Source: JASJBU01 sp963797085
Lineage (GTDB): Bacteria; Pseudomonadota; Gammaproteobacteria; Chromatiales; Chromatiaceae
DNA length: 64,000 bases
NCBI GenBank assembly: GCA_963797085.1
Contig: CAWCOA010000004.1
Coordinates: forward strand, 372,001-436,000
Direction: 5' to 3'
Of the stretch, positions 43,540 through 52,901 are shown piece after piece (position 1 is the first letter of the stretch; each line of letters starts with the position of its first letter). The position numbers and the translations under genes are program-made. The notes under the pieces are model-generated. The model had not been told where the DNA came from. It ran no database searches and saw only the letters and a program-made list of their open reading frames with translations.

Positions 43540-44481
43540 ATGACAGACTCATGGAAGGAGAGCATCTATCTCCAACGTGAACAACTTGCAAAAATACTCC
43601 ATGAGCCCTTGGCCCACCTGGCCGCCGAGTGCGCTCCGGTCTGGAATAATCGCGAACAGCTGAATAATGTATTGCTGACAGGCTTTTCCAGCATCCCGCA
43701 CTGCACCTATCTCTACTGCGTAGACACAGACACTGTGCAGGTCAGTGACAATATTGGCCGCACAGGACTGGTTGACGGCCACTTCGCCCGCGACCGCTCG
43801 CAACGTCCCTACATGAAGGAAGCCGTGCCAACCTGGGGTTTTCTGCTCTCGGACGCCTACATCAGCTTGTCGAAACACCGCCCCTCCCTCACCGCCCTGC
43901 AGATCGTTAAGCTGGACTCTGCAACTCTGGGATATCTGGGCGCGGATTTCGACCTGCGGGATCTACCGATGACCTCCGAACTCTACGAGGAACCCAGCAA
44001 CTGGAGACAGGTCAAGGGAGACCCCGCAATCCGGGGCCTGGTATTTCAGCAGCACCGTATAGAGAGCCCGATGGATCGAAAAATGGAACAAGCCCTTTCG
44101 ATCCTAGAGGAACTACTCACCCTGCGAGGAATCTTTCAATGCCAGATCCACTTCTCCAGCAGTCAGGCAACGATCTGGACCCTGAACGACCCTTTCCGCT
44201 ACCGGATTCTCGATCATGAAGCACTCAGCGACCCGGACATCTGCCTGATCTATCCGCACAGCCCTTATCCCGACGATGCGCTGATCCCCCGGCATGAGAT
44301 CAAGCGCATTCTCGAAACCCTGCAGTCGCTGCGCATGGCTGACGAGAATATCTACCTGCGCACCTCTTCAATCAACATATTCAACGGCATGATCAGTCTG
44401 ACCTTCTCCTGCGATGGCTCCCACTATATGCGTTTTGACGAATTTCTTAACAAGAGCACAGGATTCTGGTTTGGCTCCTGA
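43540..44481 (+). CDS. PDC/Cache-sensor-like soluble protein
   Basis: This protein has 313 residues without a signal peptide or membrane helix. Residues 20-150 look like a PDC (Cache) ligand-binding fold: an N-terminal helix, FSSIPHCTYLYCVDTDTVQV, then GHFARDRSQRPYMKEAV and LSDAYISLSKHRPSLTALQI. The second half (about 170-313) has an unrecognised alpha/beta domain. PDC domains are usually extracellular; a cytoplasmic one would sense an internal or membrane-diffusible signal. It converges on the GGDEF-EAL gene (stops 22 bases apart). No output domain is attached. Confidence 0.65.
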   Translation: MTDSWKESIYLQREQLAKILHEPLAHLAAECAPVWNNREQLNNVLLTGFSSIPHCTYLYCVDTDTVQVSDNIGRTGLVDGHFARDRSQRPYMKEAVPTWGFLLSDAYISLSKHRPSLTALQIVKLDSATLGYLGADFDLRDLPMTSELYEEPSNWRQVKGDPAIRGLVFQQHRIESPMDRKMEQALSILEELLTLRGIFQCQIHFSSSQATIWTLNDPFRYRILDHEALSDPDICLIYPHSPYPDDALIPRHEIKRILETLQSLRMADENIYLRTSSINIFNGMISLTFSCDGSHYMRFDEFLNKSTGFWFGS

Positions 44482-44502
44482 CCCTGAGGTAAGACACAAA
44501 GC

Positions 44503-47148
44503 TCAATCTGCAGCCTGCAGCGGCTTGAGTTGTCTGCAGTTATCTATTGAATGTCTCGCATTAGCCCTCAACATGTCACTGAATTTCTCGGCATCCACGG
44601 GCTTGGAAAAATATTCACCCTGAGCCAATTCGCAACCCTCATCGAGCAGCCACCGGGCTTGCGCCTGTTTCTCCACCCCTTCCGCCACAACCTGCAGTTT
44701 CAGGCTGTGAGCCATTTGGATAATCGCCCGGGCAATCGCTTCATCCTCCGGGTCGTCCAGAATATCCCGGATAAAGGAGCGATCGATCTTCAATCGGTCC
44801 ACATTGAGTTTTTTCAGGTAACTCAGGGATGAATAGCCCGTACCAAAATCATCGATCGCAAGCTTGACCCCGGCCTGTTTCAATTTCGTGACCGTGGCCA
44901 GCACATTATGGGTATCGATAATCAGCATGGATTCGGTCAGTTCCAGCTCCAGGCGGTGAGGTGGCAGACCGGATTCCTGCAGTGCCTCGGTAATGGTTTT
45001 CTGCAGGCCTTCACGGCGCAACTGCAGTGCCGAGAGGTTGACAGAAACGGTGAACTCGGCATCTCCGGTGTTACCCCAGGCAACGGCTTGCCGGCATGCC
45101 TCTTTCAACACCCAGGCCCCGAGCTGAACGATGAGCCCGCTCTCTTCAGCGAGGCCGATGAATCTGTCCGGCGGCACAGTCCCAAATTCCTTGGTAACCC
45201 AGCGCAACAATGCCTCTACACCAACGATCTTGCCGCTGACAATGTCATACTGGGGCTGGTAAGCCAGACTCAGCTCACCATCCTCGAAGGCCTTGCGTAA
45301 TCGGGTTTGCAACTGCAGCCGCTCGAACGCCACCTGGTTCATCTCATCCGTGAAGAACCGAAAGGTATTGCGCCCGGCCTCCTTGGCGGAATACATGGCA
45401 GTATCCGCCTTCTGTAACAAGGTATCAAAATCATTGCCATCATCCGGATAGATACTGATACCTATACTGAAAGAGGTATGCAATCGATATTCGAGGATCT
45501 TGAATGGCTCTTTGAAACAAGTCAGCAGGTCTTCACAAATAATCTCTGCATGCGTGGCGTCTCGTAATTCACGCAGCATGATTAGAAACTCATCCCCCCC
45601 CTGGCGGCTGATGGTATCAGCTTCCCGCACGCGCTTCTGCAGATGCCCCACCACTGCCTGCAGCAGATGGTCACCCACCTGGTGTCCGAGTGAATCGTTG
45701 ACGCTCTTGAAATCATCCAGATCAAGAAACAGTAACGCGACCTTTTCATCTTCCCGAATCGCCGCATTGACCGCCTGATCGAAGCGGTCACGCAGCAGAA
45801 TCCTGTTTGGCAGGCCGGTAAGCGCATCGTGATGGGCCATGAATTGAATGCGCTCTTCAGCACGCTGCTGTTCAGTGATATCACGCGCCACCAGAACGAT
45901 ACCGTCGGCCTGCCCCCGTTCCCCCACATAGGGACTGACCGTCAATTCAAAGGTGCGCAGCCCCTGATTGGTGTGTAATTCTCTCATTTGACGCGTCGGC
46001 TGACTGCTCATTGACAGCAGTTTTACCGGAGAGCTTGGCTGCGCTATGCCTTCAGCGAGCAACTCATGCTTAAAGTGCGTTTCAAAGCAGGGCTTCAAAT
46101 CTTCCAAAACCTGTGCCGAATTCAACTGCAGCTTGAAGACTAGCTGCGCCTTCTTGTTACAGATACGAATCTGATAATCTTCATCAATAACCAATACCGG
46201 GTCGGCGACCGCATCGATTACGGTCTCCAGGAATTGCTGCTGGTTTAATATTCTGGCCTCGGATTCCTTGCGTTCAGTGATGTCCCTGCTGATGCCAATA
46301 AGGCCCAGCACTTCCCCCTCTGACGAGAAGAATGGTGTTTTCAAGGTATCCAGCAGCACACGCCGGCCATCCACATAATGAATCCACTCTTCATTGCGTT
46401 TAGCCTCGCCGGCATCCAGCATGGCTTTATCTTTTTCCCGATAAAATTCGGCAATCTCTTGAGGAAACAGGTCGAAGTCGGTTTTTCCGATCAACTCCTG
46501 TTCCTGCAGATCGACATATTCGGTGAATGCCTTGTTGCAGCCGAGAAATTCGCTCCGTTCATTTTTGAATGTAATGAGATCAGGCACGGAATCGATCAGT
46601 CCACGGAGCAGGGCGGTCTCCCGCACCAGGCTTTTTTGCGTCTCTATTGCCTGGGAGTGAGCAAGCGCACCTTTCAGCGCGATAGCCAGTTTGTCGACAA
46701 CCTGTCTGAGTTGCCGCAGCTCCATCTCTTCGATACTACCCCGGTCCCGATAGAGTTTAAGTACGCCGTAATTGCTGAGACGGAAGATGGCATAGGCGCC
46801 TTGTTCAATCCCACGTTCCGTGATCATGCTTGAAAAGGCCGGATCACTGTCGGGAATATGTTGAAAGGCTTGCCCCGACGACAGCTTGATGCCTGGGTGA
46901 TCCGAATCCAGCCGGGTCTGCATGGCGCGCACCCGCGGCATGGCATACAGCAACTGATATTGAGAGGCGTTGGTATCCGGCGCTTGGTCTGCGTCTATCC
47001 AGAATGCGCCAAATGAGAAATCTTTGCGCCGCAGCAAAGTCTTTAGAAACTGGGAACAAACCTGGGCTGGATCGAGGCTGCGACCAACCGCGAGAGACAA
47101 CTCATAAAGCAGTTGCAGGTCAGATCGAATATCCTGTGGATTAGCCAT
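44503..47148 (-). CDS. GAF-PAS-PAS-GGDEF-EAL c-di-GMP signalling protein
   Basis: This protein has 881 residues. It has an N-terminal GAF-like region (to about 175), PAS domain 1 (about 185-310, SVPDLITFKNERSEFLGCNK), PAS 2 (about 320-440), GGDEF (about 450-610, RQGGDEFLIML) and EAL (about 620-870, VEALLRW and DDFGTGYSSLSYLKK). Both GGDEF and EAL catalytic motifs are intact, so it may make or degrade c-di-GMP depending on its sensors. Start 47148 overlaps the upstream FIST gene by eight bases (ATGGCTAA). The coupling strongly suggests the FIST protein is its input partner. Confidence 0.92.
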   Translation of the reverse strand: MANPQDIRSDLQLLYELSLAVGRSLDPAQVCSQFLKTLLRRKDFSFGAFWIDADQAPDTNASQYQLLYAMPRVRAMQTRLDSDHPGIKLSSGQAFQHIPDSDPAFSSMITERGIEQGAYAIFRLSNYGVLKLYRDRGSIEEMELRQLRQVVDKLAIALKGALAHSQAIETQKSLVRETALLRGLIDSVPDLITFKNERSEFLGCNKAFTEYVDLQEQELIGKTDFDLFPQEIAEFYREKDKAMLDAGEAKRNEEWIHYVDGRRVLLDTLKTPFFSSEGEVLGLIGISRDITERKESEARILNQQQFLETVIDAVADPVLVIDEDYQIRICNKKAQLVFKLQLNSAQVLEDLKPCFETHFKHELLAEGIAQPSSPVKLLSMSSQPTRQMRELHTNQGLRTFELTVSPYVGERGQADGIVLVARDITEQQRAEERIQFMAHHDALTGLPNRILLRDRFDQAVNAAIREDEKVALLFLDLDDFKSVNDSLGHQVGDHLLQAVVGHLQKRVREADTISRQGGDEFLIMLRELRDATHAEIICEDLLTCFKEPFKILEYRLHTSFSIGISIYPDDGNDFDTLLQKADTAMYSAKEAGRNTFRFFTDEMNQVAFERLQLQTRLRKAFEDGELSLAYQPQYDIVSGKIVGVEALLRWVTKEFGTVPPDRFIGLAEESGLIVQLGAWVLKEACRQAVAWGNTGDAEFTVSVNLSALQLRREGLQKTITEALQESGLPPHRLELELTESMLIIDTHNVLATVTKLKQAGVKLAIDDFGTGYSSLSYLKKLNVDRLKIDRSFIRDILDDPEDEAIARAIIQMAHSLKLQVVAEGVEKQAQARWLLDEGCELAQGEYFSKPVDAEKFSDMLRANARHSIDNCRQLKPLQAAD

Positions 47149-48253
47149 TGAATAGACAAATTCCAAATGTCTTGTTATACAACTCCACAGCATGATTGCC
47201 ATCACTGGCAATTTCACCCAAGGCAATCACTCCCTGTGGCTTAACTTCCGAATTATACCTTATTACCTGATCCGATATGGCTTGCAGCTCCTCCTTGAAA
47301 CGATTGCCCAACAACAAAACACGTGAATAGCAGTCGCATACCAGCACATCATGGAATCCATGCTCATTCACGCAGTCCATCACGGCCTCCAGGGCCGCCT
47401 TTTTGAGCTCCTCAGCTGCACCATGCATCAAATGCATGACCGCACCCTCTTCGACATCAGACAAACAGACCACACCCCCTTCATCGGTCAATCCGATGGG
47501 ATCACGCACCACATCCTCCGCACCGCTTTTTTCTATACATATGGAGTAATGCGGGGAAACTTTTGCAAAGAATTCCTGACGTGGCACATCAGCCAGCTCA
47601 GGGTCAATGACTGAACGATAGAGCGTCTCAGCAGGCTGCCAGTTGATCTCCTGGATGATATTACCCTCAGTCCGCGTGGCCACGAAAGGTCCCTTAATCC
47701 TGCGCCAACCATGCTTGGCTGAAACACAGGTACGCATGGCAGCGAATGCTACAAGTACCGCCTGTTGCACAAAACCCGCCGCAGTAAACAATACCGGCGC
47801 TCTACGCAGGTCATCATACCCGCTACCTGAACCGAAATAGTTGATCTCATTACCGTAATTATTGAATATCTCGGTGAGAAAGGCGCTGATGTTGGGGGCC
47901 TGGCAGTCAGGGAAACAGAGCAGGGTGACATCAGCCCCTGCAAATAACTCTAAATTCGGCAGATCCTGCAGTGAGTCCGCGCTGAAATCATCCAATGGAA
48001 TGATTGCTGGAGGGCAAACGCAATGAATGCGTTTATAAATGGCACCTGAGGCATGGTGATCAGCGCCATCAATCAAACCGGGAAACAGGGCGCCAAAAAA
48101 TCGACAGTCGGTCTCATTCAACCGATCGACGAGTTCAGGAACCCATTCGCTGTGTGACGCCGCCAGCATGATGAGCCAATATTCATTCGCCTGCAGAACC
48201 TCGCCTGCCAGGCAATCCGCCAGCTGTTGCGCGGAGTCTATTTGAAGATACAT
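47141..48253 (-). CDS. FIST N/C sensor-domain protein
   Basis: This 370-residue soluble protein comprises a FIST N domain (about 25-200; FFGALFPGLIDG and NYFGSGSGYDDL) and a FIST C domain (about 215-350; FAKVSPHYSICIEKSGAEDV). FIST domains are predicted to bind small ligands such as amino acids and often occur with signalling output domains. Here the output partner is a separate but overlapping GGDEF-EAL gene downstream. The ribosome site GAGGTGG precedes ATG 48253. Direct sensory input to c-di-GMP is inferred from the operon. Confidence 0.87.
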   Translation of the reverse strand: MYLQIDSAQQLADCLAGEVLQANEYWLIMLAASHSEWVPELVDRLNETDCRFFGALFPGLIDGADHHASGAIYKRIHCVCPPAIIPLDDFSADSLQDLPNLELFAGADVTLLCFPDCQAPNISAFLTEIFNNYGNEINYFGSGSGYDDLRRAPVLFTAAGFVQQAVLVAFAAMRTCVSAKHGWRRIKGPFVATRTEGNIIQEINWQPAETLYRSVIDPELADVPRQEFFAKVSPHYSICIEKSGAEDVVRDPIGLTDEGGVVCLSDVEEGAVMHLMHGAAEELKKAALEAVMDCVNEHGFHDVLVCDCYSRVLLLGNRFKEELQAISDQVIRYNSEVKPQGVIALGEIASDGNHAVELYNKTFGICLFNG

Positions 48254-48299
48254 TGCGCCACCTCAATTCCATCGATTCTGAGCATGCAAATCTCGATTC

Positions 48300-50804
48300 T
48301 CAACATCCGCCCTTGCCAATTCTACATGGCTTGACCCGCCAGACTTCATGGCAATACTCGGCAATCGCCCGATCAGAGGAAAACTTTCCAATTCGCGCTA
48401 CATTACGAATCGACATCCGGCTCCAGTGATTAACATCGAGATAAGCACGCGAGACCCCATTCTGGCATTCGAGATAGGACTGGAAATCGGCACACAACAG
48501 ATAGGGGTCTTGCTGCATGAGCTTGTTGGTGAGAGGCTGGAAAAGCTCCTGATCTCCATGGGAAAAGAAACCGCTGTTGAGCAGATCTATCGCCGACTTG
48601 AGTTCCGGGATGTGTTGATAATATTCCCCGGGATGATAGCCCTCAAGTAACTGCCGCTGAACCTGCGGCGCCGTCAATCCGAACAGAAAGAAGTTTTCCT
48701 CTCCGACCTCCTGGCGAATCTCGATATTGGCCCCATCCAAGGTACCAATGGTCAGTGCACCGTTCATGGACAATTTCATGTTTCCGGTGCCAGACGCTTC
48801 CATCCCGGCAGTAGAAATCTGCTCCGACAAATCGGCAGCCGGATAGATCCTTTGTCCTCTTTTAACCGAGAAGTCAGGCAAAAAAACTACTTTAATCCGA
48901 TCATTGACGCTCAGATCATTGTTGACTACATCCGCCACAGAATTGATCAGCTTGATAATCAGTTTCGCCATCCGGTATCCAGGCGCTGCTTTCCCACCAA
49001 ACATGAAGGTACGTGGAGCCACATCAAGAGCGGGATTCTGCTTCAGCCTCTCGTAGAACGCAATGATATGCAGCAGATTCAGATGTTGCCTTTTGTATTC
49101 ATGGATACGTTTGACCTGAACATCAAAGAGAGATTGAGGATCAACCGATACGCCGGTTATCTCTTGCACCCAAAGTGCCAAATCCTGCTTGGCGGCCGTC
49201 TTGGTGATCCGCCACTGTTCGAGGAATCCATGATCTTCGGCCAATCCCTCCAGGGCACGCAATTCGTCGAGGTTTGTTATCCAGCTATCACCAATATGGT
49301 CGTTCAGCAAACGGGTAAGCCGTGGGTTGCTCAGCACCATAAAACGGCGCGGCGTTACTCCATTGGTTTTATTGCTGAACTTTTCGGGCCATAAATCGTG
49401 GAAGTCTCTCAAAACCGTCGTTTTGAGCAACTCCGTGTGCAGCTGAGCCACCCCATTGATGGCAAAACTGCCGATACAGGCAAGATTTGCCATGCGCACT
49501 GAGCGACAGCCATTTTCCTCGATCAGTGAAAGCCTTGAGATGCGCCCCTCATCTCTCAGAAATCGGATACGCACCTCGTCGAGAAAGCGGTCGTTAATTT
49601 CATAGATAATTTCCAGGTGTCGTGGCAGCAACCGTTCAAACAGGCTCAGAGGCCAACTTTCTAGGGCTTCAGGGAGCAGCGTATGATTGGTAAAAGCAAA
49701 GGTCTTGCGTGTGATATTCCAAGCCGGCTCCCATGCCATTTGATGCTCATCCAGGAACAATCGCATCAGTTCTGCAACCGCAATGGCGGGATGGGTGTCA
49801 TTGAGTTGCGCGGCAAACTTCTCATGAAAGGCCTCAAGACTGCCGGCAGTCTCCAGCTGCAAGCGAATCATGTCCTGCAGCGAACAGGAAACGAAAAAAT
49901 ACTGCTGTTTCAGTCGTAGTTCCTTGCCTATCTCCGGCTCATCATTCGGATATAAGACCTTGGAGATATTTTCAGCGACCACTTTTGCGTTAACCGCGCC
50001 ATAGTAGTCGCCGGTGTTGAAGGCATTGAAGTCAAAGGACTCGCAGGCTTCCGATTTCCACAGCCTCAACAGATTGGTGTTATCCACGCCATAACCAAGG
50101 ATTGGCGTATCATAGGCAACGCCGTTGACGACCAGCTCAGGCACCCAAGTTACCCGCAGTCTGCCTGCGTCATCGGTATACTTTTCAGTAACGCCACCGA
50201 ACTTTACCGGGAAACGCAATTTTGGGCGAAACAGTTCCCAGGGATTACCATTGCGCAACCAGGCATCAGTCACTTCTACCTGCCAGCCATCCCTGATCTG
50301 TTGTTCGAAGATACCGAACTCATAGCGGATACCATAACCGATGGCCGGAATCTGCAGGGTTGCCAGGGATTCGAGATAACAGGCTGCGAGCCGCCCCAAC
50401 CCACCGTTGCCAAGACCAGGCTCCTCCTCCTGCTCCACAATCTCCTTCAGATTCAATCCCAGCTCATCAGCCGCCTGAATAGCCTTATCCAGAATCCCCA
50501 TATTGACCATGTTATTCCCCAGATGGGGGCCCAACAGAAATTCCGCAGACAGATAACAGACGGTGCGTACCCGGGCTTTTTTATAGGTCTGTGCCGTGCG
50601 TATCCAGCGTTCCAGCATCCGATCCCGCACCGTGTACGCGGCTGCCATATAGAGATCCGACGGTGTTGCTACATCCTTGAAGCGGCCCTGCACGTAGAAC
50701 AGATTGTCATAAAAGGCGCGCTTGAGCGCCTGCTTTGACATTCCGACGCGCACTTCATCATGGATAGGGCTTGCAGATACTGCCGCTGAAATCTCTTTTT
50801 GCAT
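48300..50804 (-). CDS. glgP: Glycogen/starch/alpha-glucan phosphorylase
   Basis: This enzyme of about 834 residues releases glucose-1-phosphate from glycogen. The N-terminal part has NLFYVQGRFKDVATPSDLYM and EEEPGLGNGGLGRLAACYLE. The C-terminal active site is SEQISTAGMEASGTGNMKLS, whose Lys in GTGNMK binds PLP. NGALTIGTLDGANIEIRQE is typical. The STAG-Met-EAS step (usually STAGKEAS) is a substitution to note: the middle Lys is a Met here. ATG 50804 is preferred over TTG 50831. No glgA/B/C genes are close. Confidence 0.95.
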   Translation of the reverse strand: MQKEISAAVSASPIHDEVRVGMSKQALKRAFYDNLFYVQGRFKDVATPSDLYMAAAYTVRDRMLERWIRTAQTYKKARVRTVCYLSAEFLLGPHLGNNMVNMGILDKAIQAADELGLNLKEIVEQEEEPGLGNGGLGRLAACYLESLATLQIPAIGYGIRYEFGIFEQQIRDGWQVEVTDAWLRNGNPWELFRPKLRFPVKFGGVTEKYTDDAGRLRVTWVPELVVNGVAYDTPILGYGVDNTNLLRLWKSEACESFDFNAFNTGDYYGAVNAKVVAENISKVLYPNDEPEIGKELRLKQQYFFVSCSLQDMIRLQLETAGSLEAFHEKFAAQLNDTHPAIAVAELMRLFLDEHQMAWEPAWNITRKTFAFTNHTLLPEALESWPLSLFERLLPRHLEIIYEINDRFLDEVRIRFLRDEGRISRLSLIEENGCRSVRMANLACIGSFAINGVAQLHTELLKTTVLRDFHDLWPEKFSNKTNGVTPRRFMVLSNPRLTRLLNDHIGDSWITNLDELRALEGLAEDHGFLEQWRITKTAAKQDLALWVQEITGVSVDPQSLFDVQVKRIHEYKRQHLNLLHIIAFYERLKQNPALDVAPRTFMFGGKAAPGYRMAKLIIKLINSVADVVNNDLSVNDRIKVVFLPDFSVKRGQRIYPAADLSEQISTAGMEASGTGNMKLSMNGALTIGTLDGANIEIRQEVGEENFFLFGLTAPQVQRQLLEGYHPGEYYQHIPELKSAIDLLNSGFFSHGDQELFQPLTNKLMQQDPYLLCADFQSYLECQNGVSRAYLDVNHWSRMSIRNVARIGKFSSDRAIAEYCHEVWRVKPCRIGKGGC

Positions 50805-51378
50805 GTTGGCTAATTCCGTTTGATGTACCAAACATCTGGAGTGGGCATATCACTTAAGCAACCAAATCATAATTCATCCAGAAATACAATAAGACCAGCG
50901 CAAAGATGATTAGGGAAATCGAGCAGTTAACTCGTATAATTCGCTAGGACAATCACTCCAGCTTTGAAGTATCCAGTGCATTCTTTTTTCGATGCACTTG
51001 TGCAGCCTTTTTTACTCTCCCAATATTACAATGATGTGTTCTTTAATAATTATTTTTTCCAATTACCTATAATCGGATTATCTACACCACTTGTACCGGG
51101 TGTTGCACCCTTGCAGATAAGCGTTGCGCATCCGTTGGATCCACACACCAGACTGCATACGGAAATTGGCTGAACATGAATGGAGTTGTGATTTCCCGGC
51201 TGTCACGGGTCAGTTTTCCAAAGGAGTCGACTGGCTTATATCCATCCACCATCGATTCGAATTCCAAACAGTTGCGGCCAATCTCACAGCCCGTATGGGC
51301 TGCTGCCATCCACAGCAGTCAAACCTATCCGTCCGCAGTCTGCTATTGCAGGACCAGCGAGCGCGGCAAGACAACTCC
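50805..51378. other. Intergenic region glgP / diguanylate cyclase
   Basis: About 570 bases separate the two divergent starts I chose. The frame from 51124 that continues into the cyclase gene is open but rich in Cys, His and Trp and unlike any family segment. It probably represents leader sequence. No small gene, repeat or strong hairpin was found. Confidence 0.45.
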
Positions 51379-52863
51379 ATGAACAGTCTGATCATTGCGA
51401 TTCTCTTAGGCATGGTGGTACTGCTATCCTGGCCCCTCTACCTCGAGCGGCGTAAACAGGCAGGACTTCGCCAGCAGGCAAAGGGTCTTGAGGCGAAAAT
51501 AGCAGAACAGAACAGTGAACTTAGCAAAGTAATTCAGGAACGCAGACAGGCGGAGATCATCCTCAAGGCCAGTGAATTACGTAATCGACTGATTATTTAT
51601 TCAGCACAGATTACTGTCTGGGAGTGGGACCTGAAGACCGATGAAATGCTCTGGAATGAGAATTTGACAGAACTGTTCGGTCACCCGCTGGGCCGGACTG
51701 AAAACACCAAACAGTGGTGGCTGGACAACGTCCATCCGGAAGATGCGGCTTTACTAAAGCAGAGTATCGATGAGTATCTGCTACTCGGCGAAGAAATCTG
51801 GCGCGAGGAATACCGATTCAGACGTTTCGATGGAGGGTGGTCCAGTGTCATCCACTGGGGACTGGCCATTGCCGATGAGCAGGGCACAGCCATCAGAATG
51901 GTCGGCGCGATGATGGACATCACAGCGCGCAAACAGGCGGAACAGCGATTATTAGAGAGTGAACTGAATCTTCTGGAGGCGCAGCGTATCGCACACCTGG
52001 GCAGTTGGGTCTGGACAATCGAAAGTGGAGACCTGGAGTGGTCAGAGGAACAATACAAGATCTTTGGCTATCAGCCATGCACCTTGAAACCGGTTTACAC
52101 TGATTTCATGGATGCCATCCATCTGGAAGACAAAGAGAAGGTGTCAACAGCCATCAAGCAAGCGCTGGACGAAGACCTGGCTTTCGATCTCGAATTCCGC
52201 ATCATTCAGCCCGGCGGTCCCGTACGTTGGATCAACACTCAAGGTGAAGTCAGAAAAAACACCGCTGGTATCCCGAAAAAGATGGTTGGCACATCAATGG
52301 ATATCACTCAACGCAAGCACCTGGAGGAGAAGCTGAAATTCCAGGCAGTGCATGATCAATTGACCGGTTTGAACAACCGCCGCGTGCTCGAGCAAAGACT
52401 CAACGACGAGGTAGATCGAGCAATCCGCTACAGACACTCACTCTCAGTGTTCATGCTGGATATCGATCATTTCAAACGGATCAATGACACTCATGGCCAT
52501 ACAGTCGGCGACAGCGTGCTGCGAGCGCTTGCTGAAAAATTGGAGAGTACCACTCGAAAAACCGATTTTCTGGCCCGCTATGGCGGAGAGGAATTCGTCG
52601 TCGTCCTGCCGGAAACCACCCATGACACGGCGCTGTTCCTGGCACAGCGTCTCCGCGAAGAGATCGCCATGCAGCCTGTCTCTGTGAACGATGAGCTGCA
52701 CCTGCCAATAACCGCCAGCATCGGCATTGCCAGCTTTCCGGAACATACCCAGTCACCAGAAGAACTACTGGGTATGGCGGACAAAGCCATGTATGACGCA
52801 AAACATGAGGGCCGCAACAGGGTTAAAACCGCAAATTTCGGCAGCTTAGCCAGTCAGAGCTGA
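51379..52863 (+). CDS. Membrane PAS-PAS diguanylate cyclase
   Basis: This protein has about 494 residues. One N-terminal transmembrane helix (MNSLIIAILLGMVVLLSWPL) is followed by a coiled-coil, PAS 1 (about 60-190), PAS 2 (about 200-320) and a GGDEF domain (about 325-485) with the GGEEF variant in ARYGGEEFVVVLPE. That variant is active in most cyclases. It should synthesise c-di-GMP in response to a PAS-sensed signal. The start is uncertain: ATG 51379 begins the membrane helix but its ribosome site is weak; a frame to 51124 is open. Confidence 0.85.
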   Translation: MNSLIIAILLGMVVLLSWPLYLERRKQAGLRQQAKGLEAKIAEQNSELSKVIQERRQAEIILKASELRNRLIIYSAQITVWEWDLKTDEMLWNENLTELFGHPLGRTENTKQWWLDNVHPEDAALLKQSIDEYLLLGEEIWREEYRFRRFDGGWSSVIHWGLAIADEQGTAIRMVGAMMDITARKQAEQRLLESELNLLEAQRIAHLGSWVWTIESGDLEWSEEQYKIFGYQPCTLKPVYTDFMDAIHLEDKEKVSTAIKQALDEDLAFDLEFRIIQPGGPVRWINTQGEVRKNTAGIPKKMVGTSMDITQRKHLEEKLKFQAVHDQLTGLNNRRVLEQRLNDEVDRAIRYRHSLSVFMLDIDHFKRINDTHGHTVGDSVLRALAEKLESTTRKTDFLARYGGEEFVVVLPETTHDTALFLAQRLREEIAMQPVSVNDELHLPITASIGIASFPEHTQSPEELLGMADKAMYDAKHEGRNRVKTANFGSLASQS

Positions 52864-52901
52864 ATCAGACCCGCTGCTGCAATCCCGCTCCCAGGGCCTG
52901 A

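Noticed and set aside
51124..51378. An 85-codon N-terminal extension of the diguanylate cyclase
   Set aside because: The extra residues are rich in Cys, His and Trp and precede what looks like a genuine membrane helix start. Kept only as an alternative.
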